From positions 555,051-619,050 of the forward strand of contig NZ_JAPWGW010000002.1 of NCBI RefSeq assembly GCF_027213945.1: DNA of 64,000 bases, in the 5' to 3' direction. Below the pieces are notes generated by a model. The model was not told the origin of the DNA and ran no database searches. It saw nothing but the letters and a program-made list of their open reading frames with translations. The position numbers and the translations under genes were made by a program. Below, piece after piece: positions 46,395 to 55,099 of the stretch (the first letter of the stretch is position 1; each line of letters begins with the position of its first letter). Source of the stretch: Henriciella marina. Lineage in GTDB: Bacteria > Pseudomonadota > Alphaproteobacteria > Caulobacterales > Hyphomonadaceae.

Positions 46395-47657
46395 ATGAGC
46401 GTCGAGACAGTGGAGCTGGATACAGTCGAGAAAATCGCGGCCATTCCGATTGAGCAAATTGATGTTTCGCGGCCGAACCTATTTCAGAAGGACACAATTG
46501 GTCTGTTCTTCGACCGGTTGCGCAAGGAGGATCCGGTCCATTACTGCCGGGAAAGCAATGTCGGACCCTACTGGTCTGTCACCAAGTTCAACGACATCAT
46601 GGCCGTGGACACCAACCATAAAGTCTTCTCGTCAGAGGCGAAACTTGGCGGCATCGCCATTCAGGACATGCATTCGGTGGAAGGTGCCCTGGAGCTTGAA
46701 ATGTTCATCGCCATGGATCCGCCCAAGCACGACCAGCAACGAAAGGCTGTTACCTCCTCAGTTGCGCCATCCAATTTGCGGCTGCTTGAGCCAACAATCC
46801 GCGAACGCGCATGCGAGATTCTCGATGACCTGCCGATAGGGGAGGATTTCGACTGGGTCGACAAGGTCTCGATTGAGTTGACCACAATGACACTTGCGAC
46901 CCTGTTTGACTTTCCATGGGAAGAGCGGCGCAAGCTCACGCGCTGGTCAGACATCGCAACGGCCGCCCCCGAAACCGGCATTGTCGAATCCTATCAGGCA
47001 AGGCGCGAAGAGCTCATCGAATGCGCAATGTACTTCAAAGAGCTGTGGGAACAGCGCATCAAGCAAGAACCGAAAAACGATCTCATTTCCATGATGGCAC
47101 ACTCTCCGGCGACACGGGAAATGCCCTTCATGGAATTTCTCGGAAATCTCCTGTTACTTATTGTGGGCGGCAACGACACCACACGCAACTCGATTAGCGG
47201 CGGTGTACTCGCCCTCAATCAAAACCCCGACGAATATCGCAAGCTGAATGATGATACATCGCTAATCACAAGCATGGTGCCGGAGATCATCCGATGGCAG
47301 ACGCCACTTACCCATATGCGCCGTACCGCCCTTCAGGACTGGGATATCGGCGGCAAGCAGATAAAAGAAGGGGATAAGGTCGTTATGTGGTATTTGTCAG
47401 GCAACCGCGATGATACGGTCATCGACAAGGCTGACCAGTTCATTATAGACCGCAGTAATCCACGTCATCACCTGTCCTTCGGCTTTGGCATACACCGCTG
47501 CATGGGCAATAGGCTTGCAGAACTGCAGCTGCGGATCATCTGGGAAGAGATCCACAAACGTTTCGTAAAGGTCGAAGTGGTTGACCAACCCGAGCGCCTC
47601 TTTTCAAACCTTGTGCGAGGGATCACGAAACTGCCTGTGCGACTGCATGCTCGCTAA
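46395..47657 (+). CDS. Cytochrome P450, CYP153-type terminal alkane hydroxylase
   Basis: 420 residues of soluble bacterial P450. The I-helix oxygen motif is GGNDTT (258-263), the K-helix EIIR precedes WQTPLTHMRRTAL, and the heme loop FGFGIHRCMG carries Cys369. Long stretches such as GPYWSVTKFNDIMAV, MFIAMDPPKHD and VVMWYLSGNRDD match the CYP153A alkane omega-hydroxylases as I remember them. The family hydroxylates terminal carbons of alkanes and terpenoids. The usual ferredoxin and reductase genes are not adjacent, so electrons must come from elsewhere. Confidence 0.92.
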   Translation: MSVETVELDTVEKIAAIPIEQIDVSRPNLFQKDTIGLFFDRLRKEDPVHYCRESNVGPYWSVTKFNDIMAVDTNHKVFSSEAKLGGIAIQDMHSVEGALELEMFIAMDPPKHDQQRKAVTSSVAPSNLRLLEPTIRERACEILDDLPIGEDFDWVDKVSIELTTMTLATLFDFPWEERRKLTRWSDIATAAPETGIVESYQARREELIECAMYFKELWEQRIKQEPKNDLISMMAHSPATREMPFMEFLGNLLLLIVGGNDTTRNSISGGVLALNQNPDEYRKLNDDTSLITSMVPEIIRWQTPLTHMRRTALQDWDIGGKQIKEGDKVVMWYLSGNRDDTVIDKADQFIIDRSNPRHHLSFGFGIHRCMGNRLAELQLRIIWEEIHKRFVKVEVVDQPERLFSNLVRGITKLPVRLHAR

Positions 47658-47724
47658 TTGACTGCGCCCAATGCCGACAAGGGGTTATGGCGATGTGTAC
47701 AGCGTGACCGTGGTTTTCCGCAAT

Positions 47725-47881
47725 AGATCTTCGACGTTGCGCAGCGAGAATGGGAATCGCACATACACCATCACTGAGAGCTGGACGATCTCAAGCGACA
47801 TTTTGAAACAACGAAATGGGTTCAGAGGCATGAGACGCGACTAACCAAACTGCCCTATCCGACCAGTTTCGCTGACAATGC
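47725..47881 (-). mobile_element. Degenerate IS6 relic
   Basis: About 157 bases matching the transposase 5' region and right terminus of the IS6 elements (AGATCTTCGACGTTGCG, then a terminus at GCTGACAATGC). It is frameshifted and diverged. Together with the relic at 34820 it brackets the catabolic operon and CYP153 gene. Confidence 0.65.
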
Positions 47882-47955
47882 TATTCGAACTTCAACCTTC
47901 TCGGTCCTCACTTTAAGAAATCGACTATGGATAGCTGACCGGTTACCTCGGCAAG

Positions 47956-48570
47956 ATGAAACTACCGTTGAACCCCTCGAGCGTAAAAGGCTTCCTTGAT
48001 GATGAGGAAGGGCTTGCGCTGCATAACGCGGCCCTTGAACGCGCAGATTACGGGCCTTGCCTCGAAGTGGGTGGATATTGCGGAAAATCGACCATCTACA
48101 TTGGATCGGCTTGTGCACGCGCTAACGAACTTCTGTTCTCCATCGATCACCATCGCGGATCTGAAGAGAACCAGCCTGGCTGGGAGTACTTCGATGCGGA
48201 GCTATGGGATGAGACCGCAGGTGCTGTCGATACACTCCCGTTTTTCCGGGATACAATACGCAAGGCTGGCCTAGAAGCGACTGTGATTGCAATTGTCGGT
48301 CAATCAAAGGACGTCGCCGCGCGGTGGGGAACGCCTCTAAGTCTGCTCTTTATCGACGGCGGACACACGACGGAACACGCACTCAATGACTATGAAGGAT
48401 GGGTTCCCCATCTCATGGTCGGCGGGCTGTTAGCGATCCATGATGTATTTCCTGACCCGAAAGATGGCGGGCGACCTCCTTTTGATATCTACCAGAAAGC
48501 ACTGAGGTCTCATGCCTTCGCTGAAGAAGGCGCGATCAAAAGCCTGAGGCTGCTGCGGCGCCTAAAGTAG
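47956..48570 (+). CDS. Class I SAM-dependent methyltransferase-like protein
   Basis: 204 residues with a Rossmann methyltransferase core: LEVGGYCGKSTIYIG (SAM-binding loop), SIDHH after strand two, LFIDGGHTTEHALNDYEGW and GGLLAIHDVF. The LFIDGGH pattern is typical of Methyltransf_24/cephalosporin-hydroxylase-like proteins acting on sugars or natural products. It converges on the toroid gene with a 9-base overlap and forms a group with the minus-strand glycosyltransferase and methyltransferase. Confidence 0.82.
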   Translation: MKLPLNPSSVKGFLDDEEGLALHNAALERADYGPCLEVGGYCGKSTIYIGSACARANELLFSIDHHRGSEENQPGWEYFDAELWDETAGAVDTLPFFRDTIRKAGLEATVIAIVGQSKDVAARWGTPLSLLFIDGGHTTEHALNDYEGWVPHLMVGGLLAIHDVFPDPKDGGRPPFDIYQKALRSHAFAEEGAIKSLRLLRRLK

Positions 48571-49620
48571 CGGGGCCAGAAAAATCCGGTTGGCGCCGCT
48601 GAACCCTTTCAGCGCGTCCGCGGCTAGTATTGCGGCCGCCTGCGTCCAGGTTGGCCTCTCCTTCGGCCAGATGACACTCTCGGCGGTTTGCCAGCCCATC
48701 CAGAGCACGCCTGCCGGGTCGCGGATGGTCATTGCCTGACGAAAAAGCCTCTCAGCCAAAGTCTGGTCGCCAACGGAAGCAAGAGCGATCACCAGTTCGC
48801 AAGTCTCAGCGACTGTAACCCATGGCTCATCGCTCACGCAGCGGCAGCCGTGCCCTGCAATGACGAAGCGGCTCCAGTTGTGATCGAGACGCTGACGCGC
48901 TGAGGCTTTGCTCAGGGCTCCAGAGAGCACCGGATAGTACCAATCCATGGCGAAGCGCTGCCCTGTGGCCCGTCTGTCGAAAGCGCTTGGCTTATCTCTG
49001 AGAGCCATAATAATTTTTGCATGTGCCTCGCGCCATAACGCTGCGGGTTCATTGAATTTATCAGCCAGAAATAACGCACATTCGAGACTTTTGGCGATCG
49101 AGGCATTCCCCGCCACCAGAGCGTCATCATCGCTCGAATTGATCGCATCGAGCGCCCATGGGACCGCCCCGTCTTCGCGCTGAAGGGACACCACGAAATC
49201 AATGGAAGCTTTGATCATCGGCCACCACCTACGAACGCCCCGCCAGTCGCCGGTCGCCAATGCGTAATGCGCGACACCCACAGCCGGGTAAGCGCAGAAA
49301 TTCGTATCGACCAACTGCGGCGCAGGCTCACGACTAATAAAATCGCGGTCGACCATCGGAAGCGCATTGCCATAGCCCCCGAGCCAGGCGCCGTCAGCGC
49401 GCTGTGTGGCGCGCAGATAGTCCAAAGCCGCGCCTGCCGCCTTGGTTCTGCCCATTACCGTCAGGGCCATCGCGCTTTCGACATGATTCCAAGGGTCCCA
49501 GGGACCATCCTCGAACCAGGGGATTGCCCCCTGCGGTGTCTGGAGATCAAGGATACGCTGAAGCGGCGCCTCAAGGTCGATTGCTCCAAGGGACAGCGCT
49601 TTCTTGAAAGAGCCATCCAT
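48562..49620 (-). CDS. Alpha/alpha-toroid protein (prenyltransferase/squalene-cyclase repeat-like)
   Basis: 352 residues built from repeated helix pairs with the QxxxGxxxW-like pattern: QTPQGAIPWFEDG, TQRADGAWLGGYG, LQREDGAVPWALDA and DPAGVLWMGWQT. This is the toroid fold of squalene cyclases, prenyltransferases and some glycosidases. There is no DxDD cyclase motif, so terpene cyclisation is not supported. It abuts the methyltransferase gene and may act on or bind the same glycan or polyprenyl substrate. Confidence 0.78.
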   Translation of the reverse strand: MDGSFKKALSLGAIDLEAPLQRILDLQTPQGAIPWFEDGPWDPWNHVESAMALTVMGRTKAAGAALDYLRATQRADGAWLGGYGNALPMVDRDFISREPAPQLVDTNFCAYPAVGVAHYALATGDWRGVRRWWPMIKASIDFVVSLQREDGAVPWALDAINSSDDDALVAGNASIAKSLECALFLADKFNEPAALWREAHAKIIMALRDKPSAFDRRATGQRFAMDWYYPVLSGALSKASARQRLDHNWSRFVIAGHGCRCVSDEPWVTVAETCELVIALASVGDQTLAERLFRQAMTIRDPAGVLWMGWQTAESVIWPKERPTWTQAAAILAADALKGFSGANRIFLAPLL

Positions 49621-50348
49621 CAGAGTTTGCCTTCCTTCTCGAAGTACATGACGAGGCTCTTACCCATAACCGGCGTAAGCAGGGCATCCAGAACCCGCGT
49701 CAGAGGGGGGCGCTTCATGATGTCCCAGACCAGAAACCGGTGATAGGTTTTTACCCAGGGATGATCATCTCGCCTCGCCCAGAACGCACATTTCAACCAC
49801 CAGAGCGGCGCATGCAGCCCATGCGCATAATGGCGGCGCACCATTCGAAAACCCTTCCGCTCAATGGAGATTTTGAGGTCGACCTTGTCGAAAATCCGGA
49901 TATGGCCACCGGGTTGAAAAGGATATCCGTCCGGTGGCGGTGCGAGGTGCCAGCATATCCTCTCCGGCCAGGCACGTGGGACGGATATGCAAAGGCCGCC
50001 GCCTGGTTTGAGCACGCGGCGAATTTCGGCAATCGCCGCATGATAGTCTGGCAGATGCTCTAGAACTTCTGAACAGATGACGGCGTCAAAGGTGTTGTCT
50101 TCAAACATCAGAGCCGTTGCATCTCCCTGCGCAAAACGGGCCACTCCATCATCGCTGCCTCGAGGCGGCGGAAGTGAGCTGAGCCCCACCTCTGCCTTTT
50201 CGAGGGCCTCCGCGTCGAGATCAATACCATCGATTTCGAGGCCGCCGATCATATAAAGTCCATGAACGTGGCGACCTTCACCACAGCCGAGATCCAGTAC
50301 GCGGTCCCCGGCAGAGAGCCCAAGGTGCTGTAAGCGCGCTGTCAGCAT
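49620..50348 (-). CDS. Class I SAM-dependent methyltransferase
   Basis: About 242 residues from the ATG at 50348, which overlaps the end of the upstream glycosyltransferase by 7 bases. SAM motifs are VLDLGCGEGRHVHGL, IDGIDLDAEALEKAE and a post-motif VLKPGGGLCISVPRA. It is followed without a gap by the toroid gene (shared position 49620). It probably methylates the product of the glycosyltransferase; the position and substrate are unknown. Confidence 0.88.
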   Translation of the reverse strand: MLTARLQHLGLSAGDRVLDLGCGEGRHVHGLYMIGGLEIDGIDLDAEALEKAEVGLSSLPPPRGSDDGVARFAQGDATALMFEDNTFDAVICSEVLEHLPDYHAAIAEIRRVLKPGGGLCISVPRAWPERICWHLAPPPDGYPFQPGGHIRIFDKVDLKISIERKGFRMVRRHYAHGLHAPLWWLKCAFWARRDDHPWVKTYHRFLVWDIMKRPPLTRVLDALLTPVMGKSLVMYFEKEGKL

Positions 50349-51637
50349 GGGTTCGCTCTCGCCTCTTCCATAAGCGAGAGGTAGCGCGGCGCGATCTGAC
50401 GCCAGTCGAACTCGGTCCTCGCACGCATGAGACACGCTTCGCCGACGGACAGACGGTTGTCAGCATGATCCAGCAAGCGCGCAATCGAGGCCGCGAGCGC
50501 GTCCGCATCGCCGCGCGGCACCACGATGCCAGCATCTCCTGCAACTTCCGGTAAAGCCCCGCCATCCGTAACGATGACCGGGGTGCCACAACTCATGGCT
50601 TCTGCTGCCGGAAGACCGAAACCTTCGTAAAGTGACGGCGTGACGGCAATTGTGGCCCTGCAAAACTCTTCAGCGAGCTCTCGCCTGGTCAGTCCGCTCT
50701 TGAATTGCACGCAGTGCTCCAGCCCCAGCTCACCAAGCATCCGCCGGGCCAGCCCATCCCTAAGCTTTCCAATGACAACAAGCTCCAGATCAGGATGATT
50801 ATCAAGCAGCTGACGATAGGCCTTCAGAAGGACCGGCAATCCCTTGAGCGGTGTGTCCGCACTGGCTGTCGAAATGATCCGGTTTTTCGCGCGTGGAATC
50901 TGGGGTTTGGGACGAAACGCGCTCTGATCGACACCAAGTGGGATTGGATGGAGACGATCCGGGTCGACACCGAACGCCTCTACGATGTCTCTTTTCGCCG
51001 CTTCGGAGGGGCAAGTCATCACCTTCAGCCTGCGTGCGACACGGATTTGCATATGATGAAAGGCGTACCAGCGCTTGATCAACCAGCGTTGACGCCAGGT
51101 TTCCGCGGCTTCGAGAGCGAGCCTTCGATCCTGCGTGACGGGATGGTGTATCATCGTCACCAGCGGCAATCCCAAACCTGACTGAATCCTGAGCATTCCG
51201 CTGGCAAGGGTCTGATTGTCCAGAACGACGTCGTAATGATGTGCTCTCTGCCTGAGGAACCGATATACGCGTTCGCCGAAAACATAAGGTTCGACAAACT
51301 TGCCAGAGAGATGACCGAAATACTCGTAGGTATCCGTCTTGCTCAGCAGGTGCCGGGGACGCAAAGAATAGTGCCCATTGTGGGGCTGCGCATAGAGGTC
51401 AAGCGAGGGGATTTTCAAAAGACGTACATCGCCAGAGAGTTCGGGGTAAGGCGGCCCCGAAATCACGTCGACATGCGCCCCCGCCTCGCTCAGCGCTTGA
51501 GACAGATAATCAATGTATACGCCCTGCCCTCCCACTTTCGAATCCGAGCGATATCCAAGGATCGCAATACGAAGAGGCGCCAGCTTAGAGGGCAAGGCGA
51601 CTCTGCTATGCCGAAGCCGGGGGCGTGCGGTGACCAT
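50342..51637 (-). CDS. Family 4 glycosyltransferase
   Basis: 431 residues of the GT-B fold. The N-terminal acceptor domain has KVGGQGVYIDYLS. The donor domain carries the retaining-enzyme motif E-x7-E in SLYEGFGLPAAEAMSCGTP, followed by DGGALPEVAGDAG. It transfers a sugar from a nucleotide donor to an unknown acceptor at the cytoplasmic side. It leads a minus-strand set of glycosyltransferase, methyltransferase and toroid protein. Confidence 0.9.
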   Translation of the reverse strand: MVTARPRLRHSRVALPSKLAPLRIAILGYRSDSKVGGQGVYIDYLSQALSEAGAHVDVISGPPYPELSGDVRLLKIPSLDLYAQPHNGHYSLRPRHLLSKTDTYEYFGHLSGKFVEPYVFGERVYRFLRQRAHHYDVVLDNQTLASGMLRIQSGLGLPLVTMIHHPVTQDRRLALEAAETWRQRWLIKRWYAFHHMQIRVARRLKVMTCPSEAAKRDIVEAFGVDPDRLHPIPLGVDQSAFRPKPQIPRAKNRIISTASADTPLKGLPVLLKAYRQLLDNHPDLELVVIGKLRDGLARRMLGELGLEHCVQFKSGLTRRELAEEFCRATIAVTPSLYEGFGLPAAEAMSCGTPVIVTDGGALPEVAGDAGIVVPRGDADALAASIARLLDHADNRLSVGEACLMRARTEFDWRQIAPRYLSLMEEARANPC

Positions 51638-51839
51638 TACGCGGTGCTTAAAGCCGGACTGGACGAAAGCAAGTGGTCATGCGGCACATCGTCGAAACCC
51701 GTAAAGGTGCCTGCTGAGGATAACGAAGGTTAGGAACAGTCAGGGGCAATACAAGCAATACTTCGCATCTGACTTCCCTTCGAAAATCTCCCTGGAAACC
51801 TTTGATAACTGGCCTGCTGCCGGTTTGATGGACGGCAAC

Positions 51840-52338
51840 TTAAGCTTCCATCGCTTGCTCCTCATACTGCATAGGGCTGAGATATCCCAGCGTCGAGTGC
51901 CGGCGGGTGGGATTGTAGAACCGCTCGATATAATCGAACACATCGGAACGCGCCTGATCACGGGTTCGGTAAACTTGGCCCCTGATCCGCTCGGTCTTGA
52001 GCGATGAGAAGAAGCTCTCCATCGCCGCATTATCCCAGCAGTTGCCGGACCGGCTCATTGAGCATGTGATGCCATTGTCCCTCATCAGGCGTTGGAAGGC
52101 CTCACTGGTATACTGGCTGCCCTGATCGGAGTGATGCATCAGCGTCCGGGGACGCCCTCTTCTCCAGATGGCCATCATCAGGGCGTCGGTGACCATCTGC
52201 GTGGTCATCGCTTCCTTCATCGACCAGCCGACGATGCGCCGGGAGAACAGGTCGAGGACCACGGCCAGGTAAAGCCAGCCTTCAGCGGTCCAGATATAGG
52301 TGAAGTCCGCGACCCATTTCCGGTTTGCTCTGCCCCAC
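51840..52338 (-). pseudogene. IS3-family transposase remnant (C-terminal part)
   Basis: The frame starts abruptly near ANRKWVADFTYIW, an internal IS3 orfB position, and runs to a normal C-terminus. It keeps HHSDQGSQYTS and NCWDNAAMESFFSSLK with the second D and the E of the DDE triad. The N-terminus has been removed where the second IS3 element inserted or recombined at 52344. Confidence 0.8.
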
Positions 52339-52388
52339 CGAGTTGGTCCACCGGCTTTGTTAGCCCGGCGGTTTCCACGTAGCGGCGT

Positions 52389-53219
52389 TCATGCCGCTAC
52401 TTCCACACAGTAAGGCGATATGAACGCCGCGGGCAAGATGGCTTGTGGCGCGGGCGGCCGGTAGCCCAGAGAAGAGTGCGGACGCGCGGTGTTGTAATGC
52501 CGGCGCCAGGTCTCGATCAGGACTTTCGCCTCCCTGAGATCATAGAAGATTTCCCTCGCCAGCAACTCGTCTCTGAGCTTGGAGTTGAAGCTCTCGCAGT
52601 ATCCATTCTCCCATGGAGAACCCGGCTCGATATAGAGCGTCCTCACGCCGATCCGGCCAAGCCACTCGCGCAGGGCAGTGGCGATGAACTCGGGGCCATT
52701 GTCGGAACGGATATGCTCCGGCGGGCCATGATGCACGAACAGTTCGCCCAGCGTGTCGAGGACATCGCGGGAGTTCAGCTTGCGCTCGACGCGGATGGCG
52801 AGGCATTCGCGAGTGAACTCATCAATGACGCACAGCATGCGGAACACCTTGTCGTCATGCGTGCGGTCCTGAACGAAGTCATAGGACCAGACATGCCCCT
52901 TGTGCGCAGGGCGAAGCCTCACGCACGAGCCGTCATTCAGCCAGAGACGGCCGCGTTTCGGTTGTTTCATTGGCACTTTCAGCCCTTCACGCCGCCAGAT
53001 GCGATAGACGCGCTTCTCGTTCACATGCCAGCCATCCCGTCTCAGCAAAGCTGTGATCCGGCGATAGCCATACCGGCCAAACCGTTCTGCCAGGGCGATG
53101 ATGGCCGCTGTCAGCACATCCTCGTCCTGGCGCGGCACGCGCGGCTTGCGCTGGGTGGAACGATGCTGGCCCATCACGCGGCAAGCCCGGCGCTCTGTTG
53201 CGCCGAGTGTCTCTACCAC
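52389..53219 (-). CDS. IS3-family transposase orfB
   Basis: 276 residues from a GTG, with the frame continuing upstream to overlap orfA (SPSRKRKAVDH). The DDE residues are in VWSYDFVQDRTHDD, IRSDNGPEF and SPWENGYCESFNSK. The normal product is probably an OrfAB fusion made by -1 frameshifting at a GGGAAAG stretch at the end of orfA. Confidence 0.88.
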   Translation of the reverse strand: MVETLGATERRACRVMGQHRSTQRKPRVPRQDEDVLTAAIIALAERFGRYGYRRITALLRRDGWHVNEKRVYRIWRREGLKVPMKQPKRGRLWLNDGSCVRLRPAHKGHVWSYDFVQDRTHDDKVFRMLCVIDEFTRECLAIRVERKLNSRDVLDTLGELFVHHGPPEHIRSDNGPEFIATALREWLGRIGVRTLYIEPGSPWENGYCESFNSKLRDELLAREIFYDLREAKVLIETWRRHYNTARPHSSLGYRPPAPQAILPAAFISPYCVEVAA

Positions 53220-53251
53220 ATGATCGACCGCTTTGCGCTTGCGTGAAGGGC

Positions 53252-53527
53252 TTAGAACTTTCCCCGCACGACTTCCTGCAGGATCTGGTTGTCGAGGGTC
53301 AGATCAGAGATCGCCCGGCGAAGCCGCGCATTCTCCTTCTCCATCTCCTTCATCCGTTTGGCCTGGCCGACCTGTAGCCCGCCATACTCCTTGCGCCACC
53401 GGTAGTAGGTCTGCTCCGTCACACCGATCGAACGCACCGCCTGACCCGTCGTCTCACCGCGCGCGAGGCGCACCTCCACCTCCCGCAGCTTCGCAATAAT
53501 CTCTTCAGGCGTTGATCTCTTGCCCAT
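53252..53527 (-). CDS. IS3-family transposase orfA
   Basis: 91 residues with the IS3 orfA helix-turn-helix and leucine-zipper pattern: EIIAKLREVEVRLARGETTGQ, EQTYYRWRKEYGGL, ending NQILQEVVRGKF. It binds the element ends and is joined to orfB by programmed frameshifting. Confidence 0.86.
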   Translation of the reverse strand: MGKRSTPEEIIAKLREVEVRLARGETTGQAVRSIGVTEQTYYRWRKEYGGLQVGQAKRMKEMEKENARLRRAISDLTLDNQILQEVVRGKF

Positions 53528-53785
53528 CTCTAAGCTCCATATCTGAAGCCGGAACTAACTCAAATAATGGACCACTTTTCAGGGAGCAGACCAATCCGCC
53601 GATGCTTCGAATGCACGCCCGCACCAAGAAATGGGTGTAATGGTCTCTTCCAATGGCTCGGCGCAACACTTGCGTGAACAATTTCAAGTCAAACGCGACT
53701 ACGCAAGTTAGATAGCACCTTTCGACGGGCGCCCCCCCAGCAAAGGCCCAAAGTTGGTGCTCTCCATCTCGACTGCGATCGAAAT

Positions 53786-53989
53786 TTAGTGCTCATCAGA
53801 GAGCAGGCGCTCAGCCGCTTCGAGCCTTAGGACCGCTTTTTCAATGCGACCATTTAGGGCGGCCAGTCCAGTTGTAATTTCCTGTCTTCCTGACATTGGC
53901 GCCTGCGCTGGCAAACCATCATCCAGCGCCCGTTCCAACTCCGCTATTGCTTCCACGACTAGTTCACGGATGGGATCTAATTCGTCCAT
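53786..53989 (-). CDS. Small helical protein of the recombinase cassette, copy 1
   Basis: 67 residues from the ATG at 53989 with GAGG upstream. It is charged and mostly helical (MDELDPIRELVVEAIAELER). A clearly related but stop-interrupted copy is at 61000-61200 in the same position relative to the second recombinase cassette, so it is part of the duplicated unit. The function is unknown. Confidence 0.6.
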   Translation of the reverse strand: MDELDPIRELVVEAIAELERALDDGLPAQAPMSGRQEITTGLAALNGRIEKAVLRLEAAERLLSDEH

Positions 53990-54111
53990 GCGCGGACCTC
54001 GCACCACTTCACGCTCGCAGTCCACGCAGCTTCTTCGCCCCACTGGACTTGCCGCCCGATCCGAGCGTCGCTGTCTCTGGTAACAAGGTCGCGCTGCCCG
54101 GTATCATCCCG

Positions 54112-54166
54112 GGCTTGTCTCTGTGGGAGCGGATAATGGCGCCTGCAAATCTACAGTAGACAAGCC
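54112..54166. repeat. Inverted repeat before DUF3489 copy 1
   Basis: GGCTTGTCT (54112-54120) and its exact complement AGACAAGCC (54158-54166) bracket the leader; the right arm touches the start codon. The same pair occurs in cassette copy 2. In RNA it could hide the ribosome-binding site; in DNA it could be an operator. Confidence 0.55.
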
Positions 54167-54402
54167 ATGACTGACCAACACACAATTGACGCTCCGAAAG
54201 ACGGCACGAAGGAAGCTCGCCTAGTCGAGGCGCTGACCGGCAAAGGCCAGACGTTGAAGCAGCTATCTCGCTGCTCACTTGGCAACCACACACGGTCCGC
54301 GCCGCGATGACCCGACTCCGCAAACGCGGCTACGTCATCTACCGGATCGCTAAGACCGAGAAATCCGCCGCACGGTTCAAGTTGCGCGGAGACAAGGCGT
54401 GA
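54167..54402 (+). pseudogene. DUF3489 gene, copy 1, frameshifted
   Basis: The start and end match the intact 78-codon gene at 61379 (MTDQHTIDAPKDGTKEARLV). One base is missing near 54265 relative to copy 2, so the frame breaks before the HTH-like TWQPHTVRAAMTRLRKRGY part. Confidence 0.78.
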
Positions 54403-54983
54403 GCCGGATCGACTTCAAGCGTCATTTGCGAGAGGCGCTAATCGAGTGCTGGATCGAGACGATCCGTTCAGCGCCCCCTCGCAAGCTCCGTTCGCCCATG
54501 ATGGCGAAGATCCTGACCTGCGAAGACCAGTGGCACACCTCTGGCAAACCACGCGCGGCAAATGCAAGAAAGCTCAGACGGCTTGCATCAGCCTCACCCG
54601 ATACCGCCGCGCCTGGCAGCAACGGCCAACGTAGCGTGCGAGAATGGAACGGGGTACAGCACACCGTCGGTATTACGGAGGCAGGCTATCTCTGGAATGG
54701 CAAGACTTGGCGATCGCTCAGCGCCATCGCCAAGGAGATCACAGGGACCAAATGGTCGGGGCCTCGCTTCTTCGGTGTGCAGACACGAAAAAAGTCCGCT
54801 GCGTCATTTACACCCGAAAAACCTCTGACGAAGACCTTGACCAGGCTTTCAACTCGCTGGACGCGCAGCGTGAGGCCTGCGAGGCCTATATACGCTCGCA
54901 GCGCCACGGAGGACGGAAGCTCCTGCCGCAGCACTATGATGATGGCGGGATATCCGGTGGGACCATGGATCGCCCTAGCCTAA
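54399..54983 (+). CDS. DUF2924 protein, copy 1, with read-through tail
   Basis: The first ~129 residues correspond to the intact DUF2924 protein at 61612, including EWNG, GYLWNGKTWRSLSAIA and TGTKWSGPRFFGVQT. In copy 2 a TGA follows. Here the stop is CGA and translation runs on out of frame through recombinase sequence to 194 residues. The DUF2924 core may still fold. The same base change removes the recombinase ATG. Confidence 0.7.
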   Translation: MSRIDFKRHLREALIECWIETIRSAPPRKLRSPMMAKILTCEDQWHTSGKPRAANARKLRRLASASPDTAAPGSNGQRSVREWNGVQHTVGITEAGYLWNGKTWRSLSAIAKEITGTKWSGPRFFGVQTRKKSAASFTPEKPLTKTLTRLSTRWTRSVRPARPIYARSATEDGSSCRSTMMMAGYPVGPWIALA

Positions 54984-55099
54984 GGGCCCTGCTCGCTGAA
55001 CTCAAGGCCGGCAGCATTGACATGGTCGTAGTATGCAAGATCGACCAGCTCACGCTCACTCACCGACTTTGCTCGGTTGTCCGAACTGATTTCGCTTGA
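54785..55099 (+). pseudogene. Serine recombinase, copy 1, start lost and truncated
   Basis: The frame matches the first ~100 codons of the intact recombinase at 61998. The start ATG is ACG, the catalytic serine of YTRKS is threonine (YTRKT), and a 2-base loss after KIDQLT ends the homology near 55095. It cannot be active. Bases 55100 to 55371 contain no further recognisable gene. Confidence 0.8.

Larger units (their letters stand above)
52344..53574 (-). mobile_element. IS3-family insertion sequence
   Basis: About 1231 bases. TGGTCCA occurs at the left boundary and, inverted, at the right; the next bases also share TTxG-TTAG spacing. It contains orfA and orfB in the usual overlapping arrangement. 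No clear 3-4 base target duplication was found. It is inserted beside another IS3 remnant. Confidence 0.75.

Noticed and set aside
46395..47657. Steroid-type P450 (CYP125/CYP142) as an alternative identity
   Set aside because: The overall pattern, including GPYWSVTKFNDIMAV and VVMWYLSGNRDD, fits CYP153 much better.
48562..49620. Squalene-hopene cyclase
   Set aside because: The toroid repeats are present, but the protein is about half the cyclase length and lacks the DxDD motif.
52443..53246. A 267-codon plus-strand open frame inside the IS3 element
   Set aside because: It lies opposite the transposase orfB with its DDE motif and has no features of its own.
53505..53687. A 60-codon minus-strand frame right of the IS3 element
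   Set aside because: It crosses the IS3 boundary and resembles no family. It may be debris from an older insertion, but nothing supports a gene.
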